Assembly: GCA_947591475.1 (NCBI GenBank)
Contig: CANQDE010000002.1
Coordinates: forward strand, 124,001 to 188,000
Direction: 5' to 3'
DNA length: 64,000 bases
Source: an uncultured Alistipes sp.
GTDB lineage: Bacteria > Bacteroidota > Bacteroidia > Bacteroidales > Rikenellaceae
The position numbers and the translations under genes are program-made. Shown here in pieces: positions 52,439 through 61,900 of the stretch (its first letter is position 1; the number at the start of each line of letters is the position of its first letter). The notes below the pieces were generated by a model. The model made no database searches, was not told where the DNA came from, and saw only the letters and a program-made list of their open reading frames with translations.

Positions 52439-53338
52439 TTACCAGAGTTTTTCGGGATATTCGCCGGCGGCGATCAATGCCTTGATTTTGTCGACTACCC
52501 CCTGCCGGTCGGCGGCATAAGTTACGCCGAACCATTTGGCCGTCGTGTCGAGCACTTCGACCGTAGCCTTTCCGCTGACGATCAAGTCGTTCACGACCAA
52601 CGGAATGAAAAATTCGGCTTTCGGCTTGTCGATGTTCTCTTTCAGAAACCGTTTGAAATGCTCCTCCGAGTAAGCGAAATAGTCGGGCGTGAAACCCCAC
52701 ATGTTCATCGATACGGGTGTCGTATCGGCCGTGTGGGCCGGTTTGCCGTCGTCGCCCGTGAAGGTGATTTTGCCGTCGACGCGGGCGATGTCCGTCCGTT
52801 CCACGACGCCGGTCAGATAACCATTCGCATCGGTCTGGCAGATGCCGCGGGCGACCGTGCCGCTCTCCGACAACGTGTTGCCCACCCGATAACCGACCAT
52901 GCAGTATTTGTTGGCGCCGTCGGCTTTCGACAGCCATTCGCCCAATACGCGGAACCCGTCGCGGCCGTAGAAATCGTCGGCGTTGATGACGGCGAACGGT
53001 TCACGGATGACCTCTTTGCCCATCAGCACGGCGTGGTTCGTGCCCCACGGTTTGGTGCGTTCGGCCGGGCAGGTGAAGCCCTCCGGCAGGTCGTGAATCG
53101 ACTGGAATACGACCTCGACCGGAATGTGATTTTCGTACTTCGAGAGCACCTTCTCGCGGAAATCCTGCTCGAAATCCTTGCGGATGACGAAGACGACTTT
53201 GCCGAATCCGGCGCGGATGGCGTCGAAAATCGAGTAATCCATGATGGTCTCGCCGTTGGGGCCGAGTCCATCCAACTGTTTCAGACCGCCGTAGCGCGAA
53301 CCCATGCCGGCAGCCAATACGAATAAAGTAGGTTTCAT
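52439..53338 (-). CDS. Sugar nucleotidyltransferase-like protein
   Basis: The 299-aa protein begins 'LFVLAAGMGSRYGGLKQLDGLGPNGETIMDYS', the NTP-binding G-X-G-S/T-R loop of sugar-1-phosphate nucleotidyltransferases, and has 'AVINADDFYGRDGF' (metal-binding Asp pair) and 'WGTNHAVLMG'. It should make an NDP-sugar; the exact sugar is uncertain. It is near glycosyltransferase genes and the glycogen operon and could serve either. Confidence 0.85.
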   Translation of the reverse strand: MKPTLFVLAAGMGSRYGGLKQLDGLGPNGETIMDYSIFDAIRAGFGKVVFVIRKDFEQDFREKVLSKYENHIPVEVVFQSIHDLPEGFTCPAERTKPWGTNHAVLMGKEVIREPFAVINADDFYGRDGFRVLGEWLSKADGANKYCMVGYRVGNTLSESGTVARGICQTDANGYLTGVVERTDIARVDGKITFTGDDGKPAHTADTTPVSMNMWGFTPDYFAYSEEHFKRFLKENIDKPKAEFFIPLVVNDLIVSGKATVEVLDTTAKWFGVTYAADRQGVVDKIKALIAAGEYPEKLW

Positions 53339-53458
53339 GGTGTTATTAGTTTTGTTTTACTGTTATTTTCGGTCGGTTAAGGAGGCGCGTTCGGCCTTTC
53401 CTTTCGTTTGCACTTGTTTCGGTCCTTCGCTGTTTTTCATTGCCGCGCGGAGGGCCGG

Positions 53459-53860
53459 TTATTCCGTTTCGTCGTCGTCGTAATAAATGCCGTCCATCAA
53501 CGTATCCAAATCGCGGCGCTCTTTCTTGGTCGGACGCCCCGTGCCGCGCTCGCGAAACACGAAGATCGTTTCGCGCGGTACGTTCAACTTGTCCAACTCC
53601 TCCTGCGGCGTAGTGTTGAGGCAATAGGCCGGCACGTTCTTCGCGGGCTGACGGCTCGATACGAGGTCGACCACCTTGTACGAATAGGTGATCTGTTGTT
53701 TGCGAACCGCTATTTCGTCGCCGATTTTCACCTCGCGCGACGGTTTCGTCCAAGCGCCGTTGACCGAAACCTTGTTGGTTCGGATGGCCTCGGCCGCATC
53801 GCTGCGCGTCTTGAAAATCCGCACGGCCCACAGATATTTGTCCAACCGTATTTCGTCCAT
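53459..53860 (-). CDS. S4-domain RNA-binding protein (Hsp15-like)
   Basis: I start at MDEIRLDKYLWAVRIFKTR, the family start; in-frame ATGs at 53881 and 53899 are alternatives. The 133-aa protein has an S4 RNA-binding domain ('RLDKYLWAVRIFKTRSDAAEAIRTNKVSVNG') and a charged C-terminus ending in an acidic run. Hsp15 proteins bind blocked 50S subunits carrying nascent chains. Single-gene unit. Confidence 0.9.
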   Translation of the reverse strand: MDEIRLDKYLWAVRIFKTRSDAAEAIRTNKVSVNGAWTKPSREVKIGDEIAVRKQQITYSYKVVDLVSSRQPAKNVPAYCLNTTPQEELDKLNVPRETIFVFRERGTGRPTKKERRDLDTLMDGIYYDDDETE

Positions 53861-53914
53861 TTTCGCGATTACTCCTTGCATGTACCGACGACGATTCAAC
53901 CCTCATCTGGCATC

Positions 53915-54003
53915 TGCCCGTAGGTGCTCGCCGCCGCAGGCGGCGTATGCTGATTTGACCCACCCCCAAACCCCCGCCGAGGCGGGGGCTTCGGTCGGAA
54001 CGC
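53915..54003 (-). repeat. Dispersed intergenic repeat, family A, copy 4 (inverted, short)
   Basis: 'CGCCGCAGGCGGCG', 'TTTGACCCACCCCCAAACCC', the CCCCCGCCGAGGCGGGGG hairpin and 'CTTCGGTCGGAAC'. The outer tail is missing. A TTAATAAAAA box follows at 54078-54087 as the 5' half of a terminator. Confidence 0.7.
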
Positions 54004-54079
54004 CGTAAAGAATCGAATTCCCCGCCTTTCTCGCCGTGTCAGTTAATCAAACCCGCTAACCTTGCGATCCGTACCAGTT

Positions 54080-54119
54080 AATAAAAAGCTGCCTAATCTG
54101 TGTTAGACAGCTTTTTATT
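54080..54119. terminator. Bidirectional terminator after the glycogen operon
   Basis: AATAAAAAGCTG (54080-54091) pairs with CAGCTTTTTATT (54108-54119). T-runs exist on both strands because the stem itself ends in A/T. Confidence 0.8.
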
Positions 54120-54132
54120 GATTGGGGCGGGG

Positions 54133-55404
54133 TTATTTTACCGTAACCTTATTGCGTCGGCCCGATTTCGTATCGGTCTTTTCGTCTTTCGATGGAACCT
54201 GCTTCCCTTTGGCGGCCAACGCGGCATCCAGTTCGATGATGAAGTCCGAAAGCACGTTCATGTAGTTGACGAACGCATCATAGGCCGAATCGTACGGATT
54301 GAAATAGGAGTGCACATCGCCGTCCGAAAGCCACTTCGTCGCCATGTAGTAGAAATGGTCGGACGTTTGCAGGAAACTCCACACATAGAAGAAATCCGGA
54401 TCGTTCAGCGCCATCACCTTGTCTTTCTGCGCATAGAGCTTCGAGAAAGCTTCGTTTTGCAGCTCGTTGCCCAACCAAGCCGTGATGTCGCGCTCCTCGT
54501 CAGCCCACGACATCATGTGCGGACAATGCAGAACGGCGACCGGTTGATGTTTGTTCGCCGTCTCGGTTACCGTCGCGAACTCCAAATCGTTCTTTTTGGC
54601 CAAAACCGCTTTCGGGAGCGCCTTCATGAAGTCGAAGATGCCCGTATCGGCGTGCTGGTGCTCACCGAAAGTCTCGTAGTCCATGAACAGGTTGATGACA
54701 TCGCCTGTCGTCTCGTCCGATGCGAGCCACGAAGCGTATTTGTCAGCCGTCAGCGGCCATTGATCCCAGCTCTTGTTCGAGAACCGGAATGCGATGTCGT
54801 CCGACAGCTTGTAGTTGCGCAACAACAGCCGCATTTTCTGGTTGATGGCGTTGGCATAGACGAAGTTGGGCGATTTCCAACCCAGCACGTGGCGGGCGCC
54901 TTCGGCCAGCATCGTCTTGAAGCCCATGTCGGCTACGGCCTTGCCGATTTCGTCCGAATAGATCAACTCCGTGTTGCGGAAAGCGGTCGGTTTTACGCCG
55001 AATTCGCGTTTCAACATGGCCGTGTGCAGTTTCACCTGCTCGGTGAAATCTTCCGGCGAAGCCAATGCCGCCAACGAGTGGGAATAGGTCTCGGCCAAAA
55101 ACTCCACGCAACCCGTAGCAGCCAGTTCGCGGAACGAATCCAACACTTCGGGCGTGTAGGCCTTGAACTGCTCGACGGCGATGCCCGTGATCGAGAACGT
55201 GCAACGGAACTTGCCCTTGTTCTCTTTGATGAGCTTCAGCAGCAGGGCGTTCATCGGCAGGTAGCATTGCCGCGCGACCTTCTGCATGACGGAACGGTTC
55301 AGCAAATCGTCCAGATAGTAGTGGTCTTTGCCCATGTTGAAGAAACGATATTTCTTCAGTCGCCAAGGCTGATGTACTTGGAAATAGAGGCAGACGGTTT
55401 TCAT
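54133..55404 (-). CDS. GH57 family alpha-amylase/glucanotransferase-like enzyme
   Basis: The 423-aa protein has GH57 motifs in order: 'YFQVHQPWR' (His11), 'GIAVEQ', 'FRNTELIYSDEIG' with the likely nucleophile Glu146, and 'LFMDYETFGEHQ' with the likely acid/base Asp242. GH57 enzymes cut or transfer alpha-glucans. No signal peptide is visible, so it acts on cytoplasmic glycogen. The C-terminal ~25 residues are Lys-rich and disordered. It is the last gene of the operon, 12 bp after the GT4 gene. Confidence 0.92.
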   Translation of the reverse strand: MKTVCLYFQVHQPWRLKKYRFFNMGKDHYYLDDLLNRSVMQKVARQCYLPMNALLLKLIKENKGKFRCTFSITGIAVEQFKAYTPEVLDSFRELAATGCVEFLAETYSHSLAALASPEDFTEQVKLHTAMLKREFGVKPTAFRNTELIYSDEIGKAVADMGFKTMLAEGARHVLGWKSPNFVYANAINQKMRLLLRNYKLSDDIAFRFSNKSWDQWPLTADKYASWLASDETTGDVINLFMDYETFGEHQHADTGIFDFMKALPKAVLAKKNDLEFATVTETANKHQPVAVLHCPHMMSWADEERDITAWLGNELQNEAFSKLYAQKDKVMALNDPDFFYVWSFLQTSDHFYYMATKWLSDGDVHSYFNPYDSAYDAFVNYMNVLSDFIIELDAALAAKGKQVPSKDEKTDTKSGRRNKVTVK

Positions 55405-55416
55405 ATCGATGGTATT

Positions 55417-56730
55417 TTATTGTTTTTTATTCTCTTCGATGACCGTTTCGTAAACGGCCTTGATTTTGGCCGCCGCATCGTTCCATTTGAGATTCGTAAC
55501 CTCTTCGAGCCCCTTCGAGGCGAACATGTTCGACAGGGCCGGATACTCGATCAGACCGTAGATGGCATCGGCCAGCGCGTCGACGTCCCAATAATCGACC
55601 TTCACGGCGTAATCGAGCACCTCGGCGACGCCGCTCTGTTTCGAGATGATGACCGGCACGTTCGAGCGCATGGCCTCGAGCGGCGAAATGCCGAACGGTT
55701 CCGAAACCGAAGGCATCACGTAGACATCCGACAACTGGAACATCTTGTGCACGTCTTCGCCGCGCAGGAATCCCGTGAAGTGGAAGCGGTCGGCGATGCC
55801 CAACCGAGCCACACGGCGGATGACGTGGTTCATCATGTCGCCCGAACCGGCCATCACGAACCGCACGTTGGGCAGCCGTTTGAGCACCTTGGCGGCAGCT
55901 TCGACGAAGTAGTCGGGGCCTTTCTGATAGGTGATGCGGCCCAAGAAGGTTACGATCTTGTCCTTGACGCCGCGCTCGGGAGCCTCCGTGCTGTTTTCGG
56001 CGAACCGGACGGCGTTGTGGACCGTAACGACCTTGTCGGCCGGAATGCCGTAACGGTTGATGACGATGTTGCGCGTCAGATTCGATACGGCCATCACCCG
56101 ATCGGCGGCCATCATGCCCGCCCGTTCGATTGCGTAGGTCTGTGTGTTGATATTCTCGCCGCTGCGGTCGTACTCCGTGGCGTGCATGTGAACGACCAGC
56201 GGTTTTCCGGAAACGCGCTTGGCAGCTATTCCGGCATAATAGGTCAGCCAGTCGTGGGCGTGGATCACGTCGAACTGTCCTTCCAACTCCTTGGCGACCT
56301 GTGCGGCGACCACGGCGTAACGAGCCACTTCCTCCATGAGGTTGGCGCCGTACTTGCCCGAGAATGTATAGCGTTGTTTCCATACGTCGGTCGTCGACCA
56401 GACGCGCTGGCCCGATTCGACGTATTTTTTGTGGTATTCGTCGTATTCCTCCGGCGAGATGTAGGGTACCATGTTCGAGTCGATATGGATGAACGACATC
56501 TTCGCCAGAATATCGTCGGCATCGCTGCCCGTCGCTCCGTAGAGCGCATCGACGTCGCTGGCATTCACGATATGGATGAAACGCTGATCCTCGTCGCCGT
56601 AGGCGTGAGGCACGACGAACGTAACCTCTACACCGTTACGGGCCAGACCGCGCGTCATGCCGTAGCAGGCCGTTCCCAAGCCGCCCGCGATGTGGGGCGG
56701 AAACTCCCAACCGAACATTAAAACTCTCAT
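55417..56730 (-). CDS. GT4-family glycosyltransferase (glycogen-synthesis type)
   Basis: The 437-aa protein has 'VLMFGWEFPPHIAGGLGTACYGMTRGLA' (nucleotide-sugar synthase-like N-terminus), 'DVIHAHDWLTYYAGI', 'ITYQKGPDYFVEAAAKVLKRLP' and 'MPSVSEPFGISPLEAMRSNVPVI' with the catalytic EX7E. It resembles glycogen synthases of the GT4/GT5 kind. In this operon it probably builds or primes alpha-glucan. I start at MRVLMFGWEFPPH. Confidence 0.9.
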   Translation of the reverse strand: MRVLMFGWEFPPHIAGGLGTACYGMTRGLARNGVEVTFVVPHAYGDEDQRFIHIVNASDVDALYGATGSDADDILAKMSFIHIDSNMVPYISPEEYDEYHKKYVESGQRVWSTTDVWKQRYTFSGKYGANLMEEVARYAVVAAQVAKELEGQFDVIHAHDWLTYYAGIAAKRVSGKPLVVHMHATEYDRSGENINTQTYAIERAGMMAADRVMAVSNLTRNIVINRYGIPADKVVTVHNAVRFAENSTEAPERGVKDKIVTFLGRITYQKGPDYFVEAAAKVLKRLPNVRFVMAGSGDMMNHVIRRVARLGIADRFHFTGFLRGEDVHKMFQLSDVYVMPSVSEPFGISPLEAMRSNVPVIISKQSGVAEVLDYAVKVDYWDVDALADAIYGLIEYPALSNMFASKGLEEVTNLKWNDAAAKIKAVYETVIEENKKQ

Positions 56731-56913
56731 AATCCTTAACTTTTTTCTTTCTTCTTTCGCTGTTTCAGCGGTCATCGTGTCCCTCTCTCCGGCTTGTCCG
56801 GTCGTCTTTCGGCTCGGCAGGCGCTCTTTTCCTCTCGCACGGTTCCCCTGTGCACTTTTTCGTCCCCTCTTCTCTTGGCAATAATCACTTACACGGCTGA
56901 ATCCTTTTTCTTC

Positions 56914-58887
56914 TTATCTCTTTTTCGTCGATTTGCAATCGCATTGCGTCTTTTTCGCATCGGCATATTCGGCGATCATCGCTTCGATGTCGAGGATGGC
57001 CGCCACGCTCCATGCCTGCGAAATGGCTCCGCGCGGTGCGAACGGCGGATCGGCATCGAACAACTCGCAGATCGACCCGATGCCGTAGGTCTGGATGTCT
57101 TCGTTGAAGTCTTCGATCATCTGCTCGGCGGTGGGCAGGAACCGTTTGCCGTCGATGTCGAAGCAGGCCCGCACGTAGAACGACAGCGGCCACGGCCATA
57201 CCGATCCGTTCTTTCCGGCGAAATCGCGTTCCGTGGGCGTGCCCTCCTGCGAACCGCGGTAAAGCGGATGGCGGGGCGACAGGGTGCGCAGACCGCGCGG
57301 CGTCAGCAGGTGCTGGCGCACGGTGCGGAGGACGTTGACCTGAATGACCTCGTCGGGCATCTTGTAGGGCAGACCGCAGGCGATGACCATATTCGGCCGG
57401 ATGTCGCAGTTCGCACCCTCCGGCCCCACGTAATCGGCCAAGTAGCCGTCGGACAGCGTGAACAGCTCGTTGAATGCCTTGGCGGTCTTTGCGGGCAGGG
57501 CCTTCCAAGCGTTGACGAAGGCTTTGTCGCCGTTCTGTTCGGCCAATGCGAGCGTATAGCATACGGCATTGTACCACAAGGCGTTGACCTCGACCTGGTA
57601 GCCGTTGCGCGGCGTAACCGGTTTGCCGTCGATGACCGAATCCATCCACGTCATCGGATGCTGTTCGCAGTAGGCCCAGATCAATCCGTTGTCGTGCAGG
57701 GTGATGCGTCCGGCGATGCCGTTTTTGTAGGCTTCGAGCAATCCTTTCATCACTTGGCCGTAGCGTTTCCAGATTTCGGCGCCGCCCAACTGCTTTTCGA
57801 GCTGCTGGAGCGTCCAGAAGAACCACAGCGGAGCATCGGCCGCATCGGCTGCCGAGAAGGTGCCGGTGAACATGCCGTTCTGCATGGAGCGGATTTGCGT
57901 ATCGAGCACGTCGATGCAATCCTCCTTATGGTTCTGGTGCAGGGTGATGCCCGGTAGCGCGACGAACGTTTCGCGGCCTTTCACCCCGTGCCACGGATAA
58001 CCGGCGACGACCTCCGTGCGGTTGCCCGGGCGCCGGATGACGAACTGCCGCGCGGCGTGTTCCATGCAACTGTGGAAGTCCACCTTGTGCGTACGGCGTT
58101 TGATGGACTGGTCGAACTGCTCGCGGATCGCTTTGGGCGATTCCATCTCGTCGAGCGAGGCCGAAAAGATGATGCTTTCGCCCTTTTTGAGGTCGGTTTC
58201 GAAGTAACCCGTCGTCAACAGGTCTTCGTAACCGTCGTAGCCGCGCGCCAAGTCCTGCAAATACTCGAAATTGTAGTACCAGTCGGGTGCGGGCACGAAT
58301 TCCGTGCCGGGCTTGTCGGTCTGAAAGTGGAGCCACGGGAAGTTGCCGTACAACCGGCACTTCACGCCGTTGACGATGGGATAGGAACGTCCGTCGGCCT
58401 CCAAATTGGCATGGGTCAGCGCATGTTTGTCGCGGAACGCGAGGAAGGGCCGCAACCGCAGCTTCGTGGCGGAATGAGCGTCCACCAGCGTGTAGCGGAT
58501 CATCAACTGCGTACGCTTGTGGATCCACAGCATCTCCTTGCGGAGGATGACGCCGCCCACCCGATAGGTGATGGTGGGGGTCGGCGTGTACTCGAAGTCG
58601 GTGATGTACTTGTGCCCGCGCGGCTCGTAAGTCCCCTTGAATCGGTGCAGGGCCAGATTGAATGACTGGTCGTGCTGTACGATGGTCTCGTCGAGCGACG
58701 AGAGCAGGACGTACGTGCGGTCGCTGTCGTCGATCGGGGCGACCATCAGACCGTGGTACTTGCGCGTGTTGCAGCAGACGATGGTCGTACTCATGTACCC
58801 GCCCATACGGTCGGTGGAGAGCATTTCGCGCTGGAGCGAGTATTCCAGATTGCCCAACTCGTTTTTGTCGAATGTAAGCGCTGACAT
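56914..58887 (-). CDS. Glycogen debranching enzyme (amylo-alpha-1,6-glucosidase, GH133 type)
   Basis: The 657-aa protein has an N-terminal domain with 'DRMGGYMSTTIVCCNTRKYHGLMVAP' and a C-terminal (alpha/alpha)6 domain with 'GYPWHGVKGRETFVALPG', 'TWMDSVIDGKPVTPRNGYQVEVNALWYNAV' and 'EGANCDIRPNMVIACGLPY', as in archaeal/bacterial amylo-1,6-glucosidases. It removes alpha-1,6 branches. The final ~15 residues are Lys/Cys-rich. It lies between the GT3-GT35 and GT4 genes, 182 bp before the latter. Confidence 0.94.
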   Translation of the reverse strand: MSALTFDKNELGNLEYSLQREMLSTDRMGGYMSTTIVCCNTRKYHGLMVAPIDDSDRTYVLLSSLDETIVQHDQSFNLALHRFKGTYEPRGHKYITDFEYTPTPTITYRVGGVILRKEMLWIHKRTQLMIRYTLVDAHSATKLRLRPFLAFRDKHALTHANLEADGRSYPIVNGVKCRLYGNFPWLHFQTDKPGTEFVPAPDWYYNFEYLQDLARGYDGYEDLLTTGYFETDLKKGESIIFSASLDEMESPKAIREQFDQSIKRRTHKVDFHSCMEHAARQFVIRRPGNRTEVVAGYPWHGVKGRETFVALPGITLHQNHKEDCIDVLDTQIRSMQNGMFTGTFSAADAADAPLWFFWTLQQLEKQLGGAEIWKRYGQVMKGLLEAYKNGIAGRITLHDNGLIWAYCEQHPMTWMDSVIDGKPVTPRNGYQVEVNALWYNAVCYTLALAEQNGDKAFVNAWKALPAKTAKAFNELFTLSDGYLADYVGPEGANCDIRPNMVIACGLPYKMPDEVIQVNVLRTVRQHLLTPRGLRTLSPRHPLYRGSQEGTPTERDFAGKNGSVWPWPLSFYVRACFDIDGKRFLPTAEQMIEDFNEDIQTYGIGSICELFDADPPFAPRGAISQAWSVAAILDIEAMIAEYADAKKTQCDCKSTKKR

Positions 58888-58993
58888 ATACCTTCTATTT
58901 CTGTTCGTCCTATAAAGTTAATAATAATTTTGCAAACCGGCGTGCTTTTTTATAAAAAAACGACGTTCGGGACTGAAATTTCGACCGATTTCA

Positions 58994-61900
58994 CTATGCC
59001 CACTTCACCAGCGCATAGTCCATGCGGTGCGGCAGGTTCGGATTCGACGGGTAGATGCGCAGCGCGATGTCGAACGTACCGGCCGATTCGGGCGTGTAGT
59101 CGAGCGCATAGGTAACTTGCGAACCCTCTTTGCCGATGCGATCCAACTGAACCGTCTTGGCCACGTTGACGCTCTCGCCGCCGACGATCTGGCGGGCGAT
59201 GACCATCTCCACGCCGATGTCCTCGGGCCGCAGCGTCGCGATGTCGACCGTTACCTCGAAATGGTAACTTTCGCCCACGCAGACGGCCTCCTTGCCCATC
59301 ATGACGCGCTGTACGTCGACCACGCGCACGTTGTCCCACGCGGCCGAAACCTTGCGCTTCCATGCGGCGATCTCGCGGGCCATGCGGTAACCGTTTTCCA
59401 ACATGTGGCGTTTGCGTTCAGCCAACTTGTTGTAGAAACGCTCCTCGTAGTCGTTGAGCATCCGGTTGGTCGTGAAGTTCGATGCGATGTCGGCGATGCA
59501 TTCCTTGACCGCCTTGACCCATTCGTGCGGAATGTTGTCGCTGCTGCGGTTGTAGTATTTCGGGGCGATCTCCTCTTCGATGGTGTTGTAGATCATCTCG
59601 GCATCCAGTTCGTCCTGATAGTGCTGATCGGCGAAGGTGCGTTCCATCGGGAGAGCCCAGCCGGCACCCTGCTTGTACCCTTCGACCCACCAGCCGTCGA
59701 GCACGGAGAACTGCAATACGCCGTTCATGACGCACTTTTCGCCCGACGTACCCGAAGCCTCCAATGGACGGGTCGGCGTGTTCAACCAAACGTCGACGCC
59801 CTGCACCATGCGGCGGGCCAGTTCCATGTCGTAGTTTTGCAGGAAGATGATTTTGCCCACGAACTGCGGCATGGCTGCCACCTCGACGATGCGTTTGATG
59901 AGGTCTTGGCCGGGTTTGTCGTTCGGGTGAGCCTTGCCCGCGAAGATGAACTGCACGGGACGTTCCTTGTTGTTGACGATGGCGGCCAGCCGGTCGAGGT
60001 TCGTGAACAACAGATAGGCCCGTTTATAGATTGCGAAACGGCGTGCGAATCCGATGGTCAGCACCTCGGGCTTGATGCCCTCGATGATTTGCAACATCTG
60101 GCGCGGCGAATCCAACCGCACCTGTTTCGGGTCGCTGTAACGGCGTCGGATATGTTTTATTAACTTGGTCTTCAATTTCATACGCTCGGCCCAGAGGTCA
60201 GCGTCTGGAATGTCGTGCACCTTTTGCCAAGCCGGAATGTCGTAGCAGTGTCCTTCGAATCCGTCGGCGAAGTAGCGGGCGTAGAGCCGGCGCAGTCCCG
60301 TGGAAACCCACGTCGGGAAGTGCACGCCGTTCGTAACGTAACCGATGTGCAACTCGTTCTTGAAGTACCCGGGCCACATGTTTCCCAAGATGTCTTTCGA
60401 AACTTCGCCGTGCAGCCACGAAACGCCGTTGACCTCCTGCGAGAGGTTGCAGGCCAGTACCGACATCGAGAACTTCTCGTTCGGGTCGTTGGGGTTGGTC
60501 TTGCCGAGGTTGATGTACTGTTCCCACGTGATGCCCAACACGTCGGGATAGTGCGACATGTATTGGCGGATCATCGATTCGGGGAAAGCGTCATGGCCGG
60601 CCGGCACGGGCGTGTGGGTCGTGAAGAGCGACGACGAACGGATCACCTCCAACGCTTCGGAGAAGGTCAGTTTCTTGTGGTTCACCAAGTCGCGGATGCG
60701 CTCGATGCCGATGAAAGCGGCGTGGCCCTCGTTGCAGTGGAACACATCGTTCTTGATGCCCAATTTGCGCAGGGCGCGGATACCGCCGATACCCAACAGA
60801 ATCTCCTGTTTCAGACGGTTCTCCCAGTCGCCGCCGTAGAGGTAGTGGGTAATCTGACGATCCTCTTCGAGGTTGTCCTCGAAGTCGGAATCCAGCAGAT
60901 AGAGGTCGGTGCGGCCTACCTGACACTTCCAGATGCGGGCCGAAAGCGTACGGCCCGGGAAAGCGATCGAAATGGTCGCCCAGTTGCCCGCTTCATCACG
61001 CACCGGAGTGATCGGCAATTTATAGAAATTCTGAGCTTCGTAGGTCGCTTCCTGTGCTCCCTGTGCCGAAAGGCGCTGCGTGAAATAACCGTAACGGTAC
61101 AGCAGACCCACGGCCGTCATCGGGATGTTCTTGTCCGACGCCTCTTTCAGATAGTCGCCGGCGAGGATGCCCAAACCGCCCGAATAGATTTTCAGCGACG
61201 AGTGCAGACCATACTCCATCGAGAAGTAGGAAATCGACGTCGATTGCGGATCGGGCTTTTCGTTCATGTAGTTGCGGAACTGCGTGTGAACGGCTTCCAA
61301 TTGGTTGAGGAAGTTCGTGTCGTGTTCCAGCTCCTTGAGCCGCTGCACGCTCAGTTTGTCGAGGAACGCGATGGGATTGCGTTCGCAGACGGCCCACAGT
61401 TCGGGGTCGATGTTCTCGAACAAATCGCGGGCGTTGGCATTCCAGCACCACCAGAGGTTGCGCGACAACTCTTCGAGCGCATGGAGACACGACGGCAGGG
61501 TCTTGTCGACCATCATCCGTGTCCAGTTCGGACGTTCGACGAACAGCTGCTGGCGTACGAAGTTGATCTGTTCGTTCTTGGCGCCGCCGTCGTCCAATAC
61601 GGCGCGATTGGTGCGCAGAATCGAACTCTCGATCGCTTCGGAATAGGCGTTTTCGTAGGCCGAGTAGAGATGCTCCCAGAGCAGGGTCTTCGAAATTTCA
61701 TAGGCCGAACGACGGACGGCGGCCACGTGCTCGGCATCGAGCTGGCTGAATCTGAGCAAGGCTTCAGCGATGCTGTCTACGACCTCCTTGTCGTTGTAGT
61801 CGTCGCGGCGAATTACTTCGATGCCCGTGTGCTCGCGCATCTTTTCGATCCACAGGCCGAATCCGGAGAGCGACGTGGTGATGGTCGGTACCGAGAAGGC

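Noticed and set aside
54100..56721. An 873-codon plus-strand frame antisense to the GH57 and GT4 genes
   Set aside because: It is a codon-bias shadow; the minus-strand genes carry full catalytic motifs.
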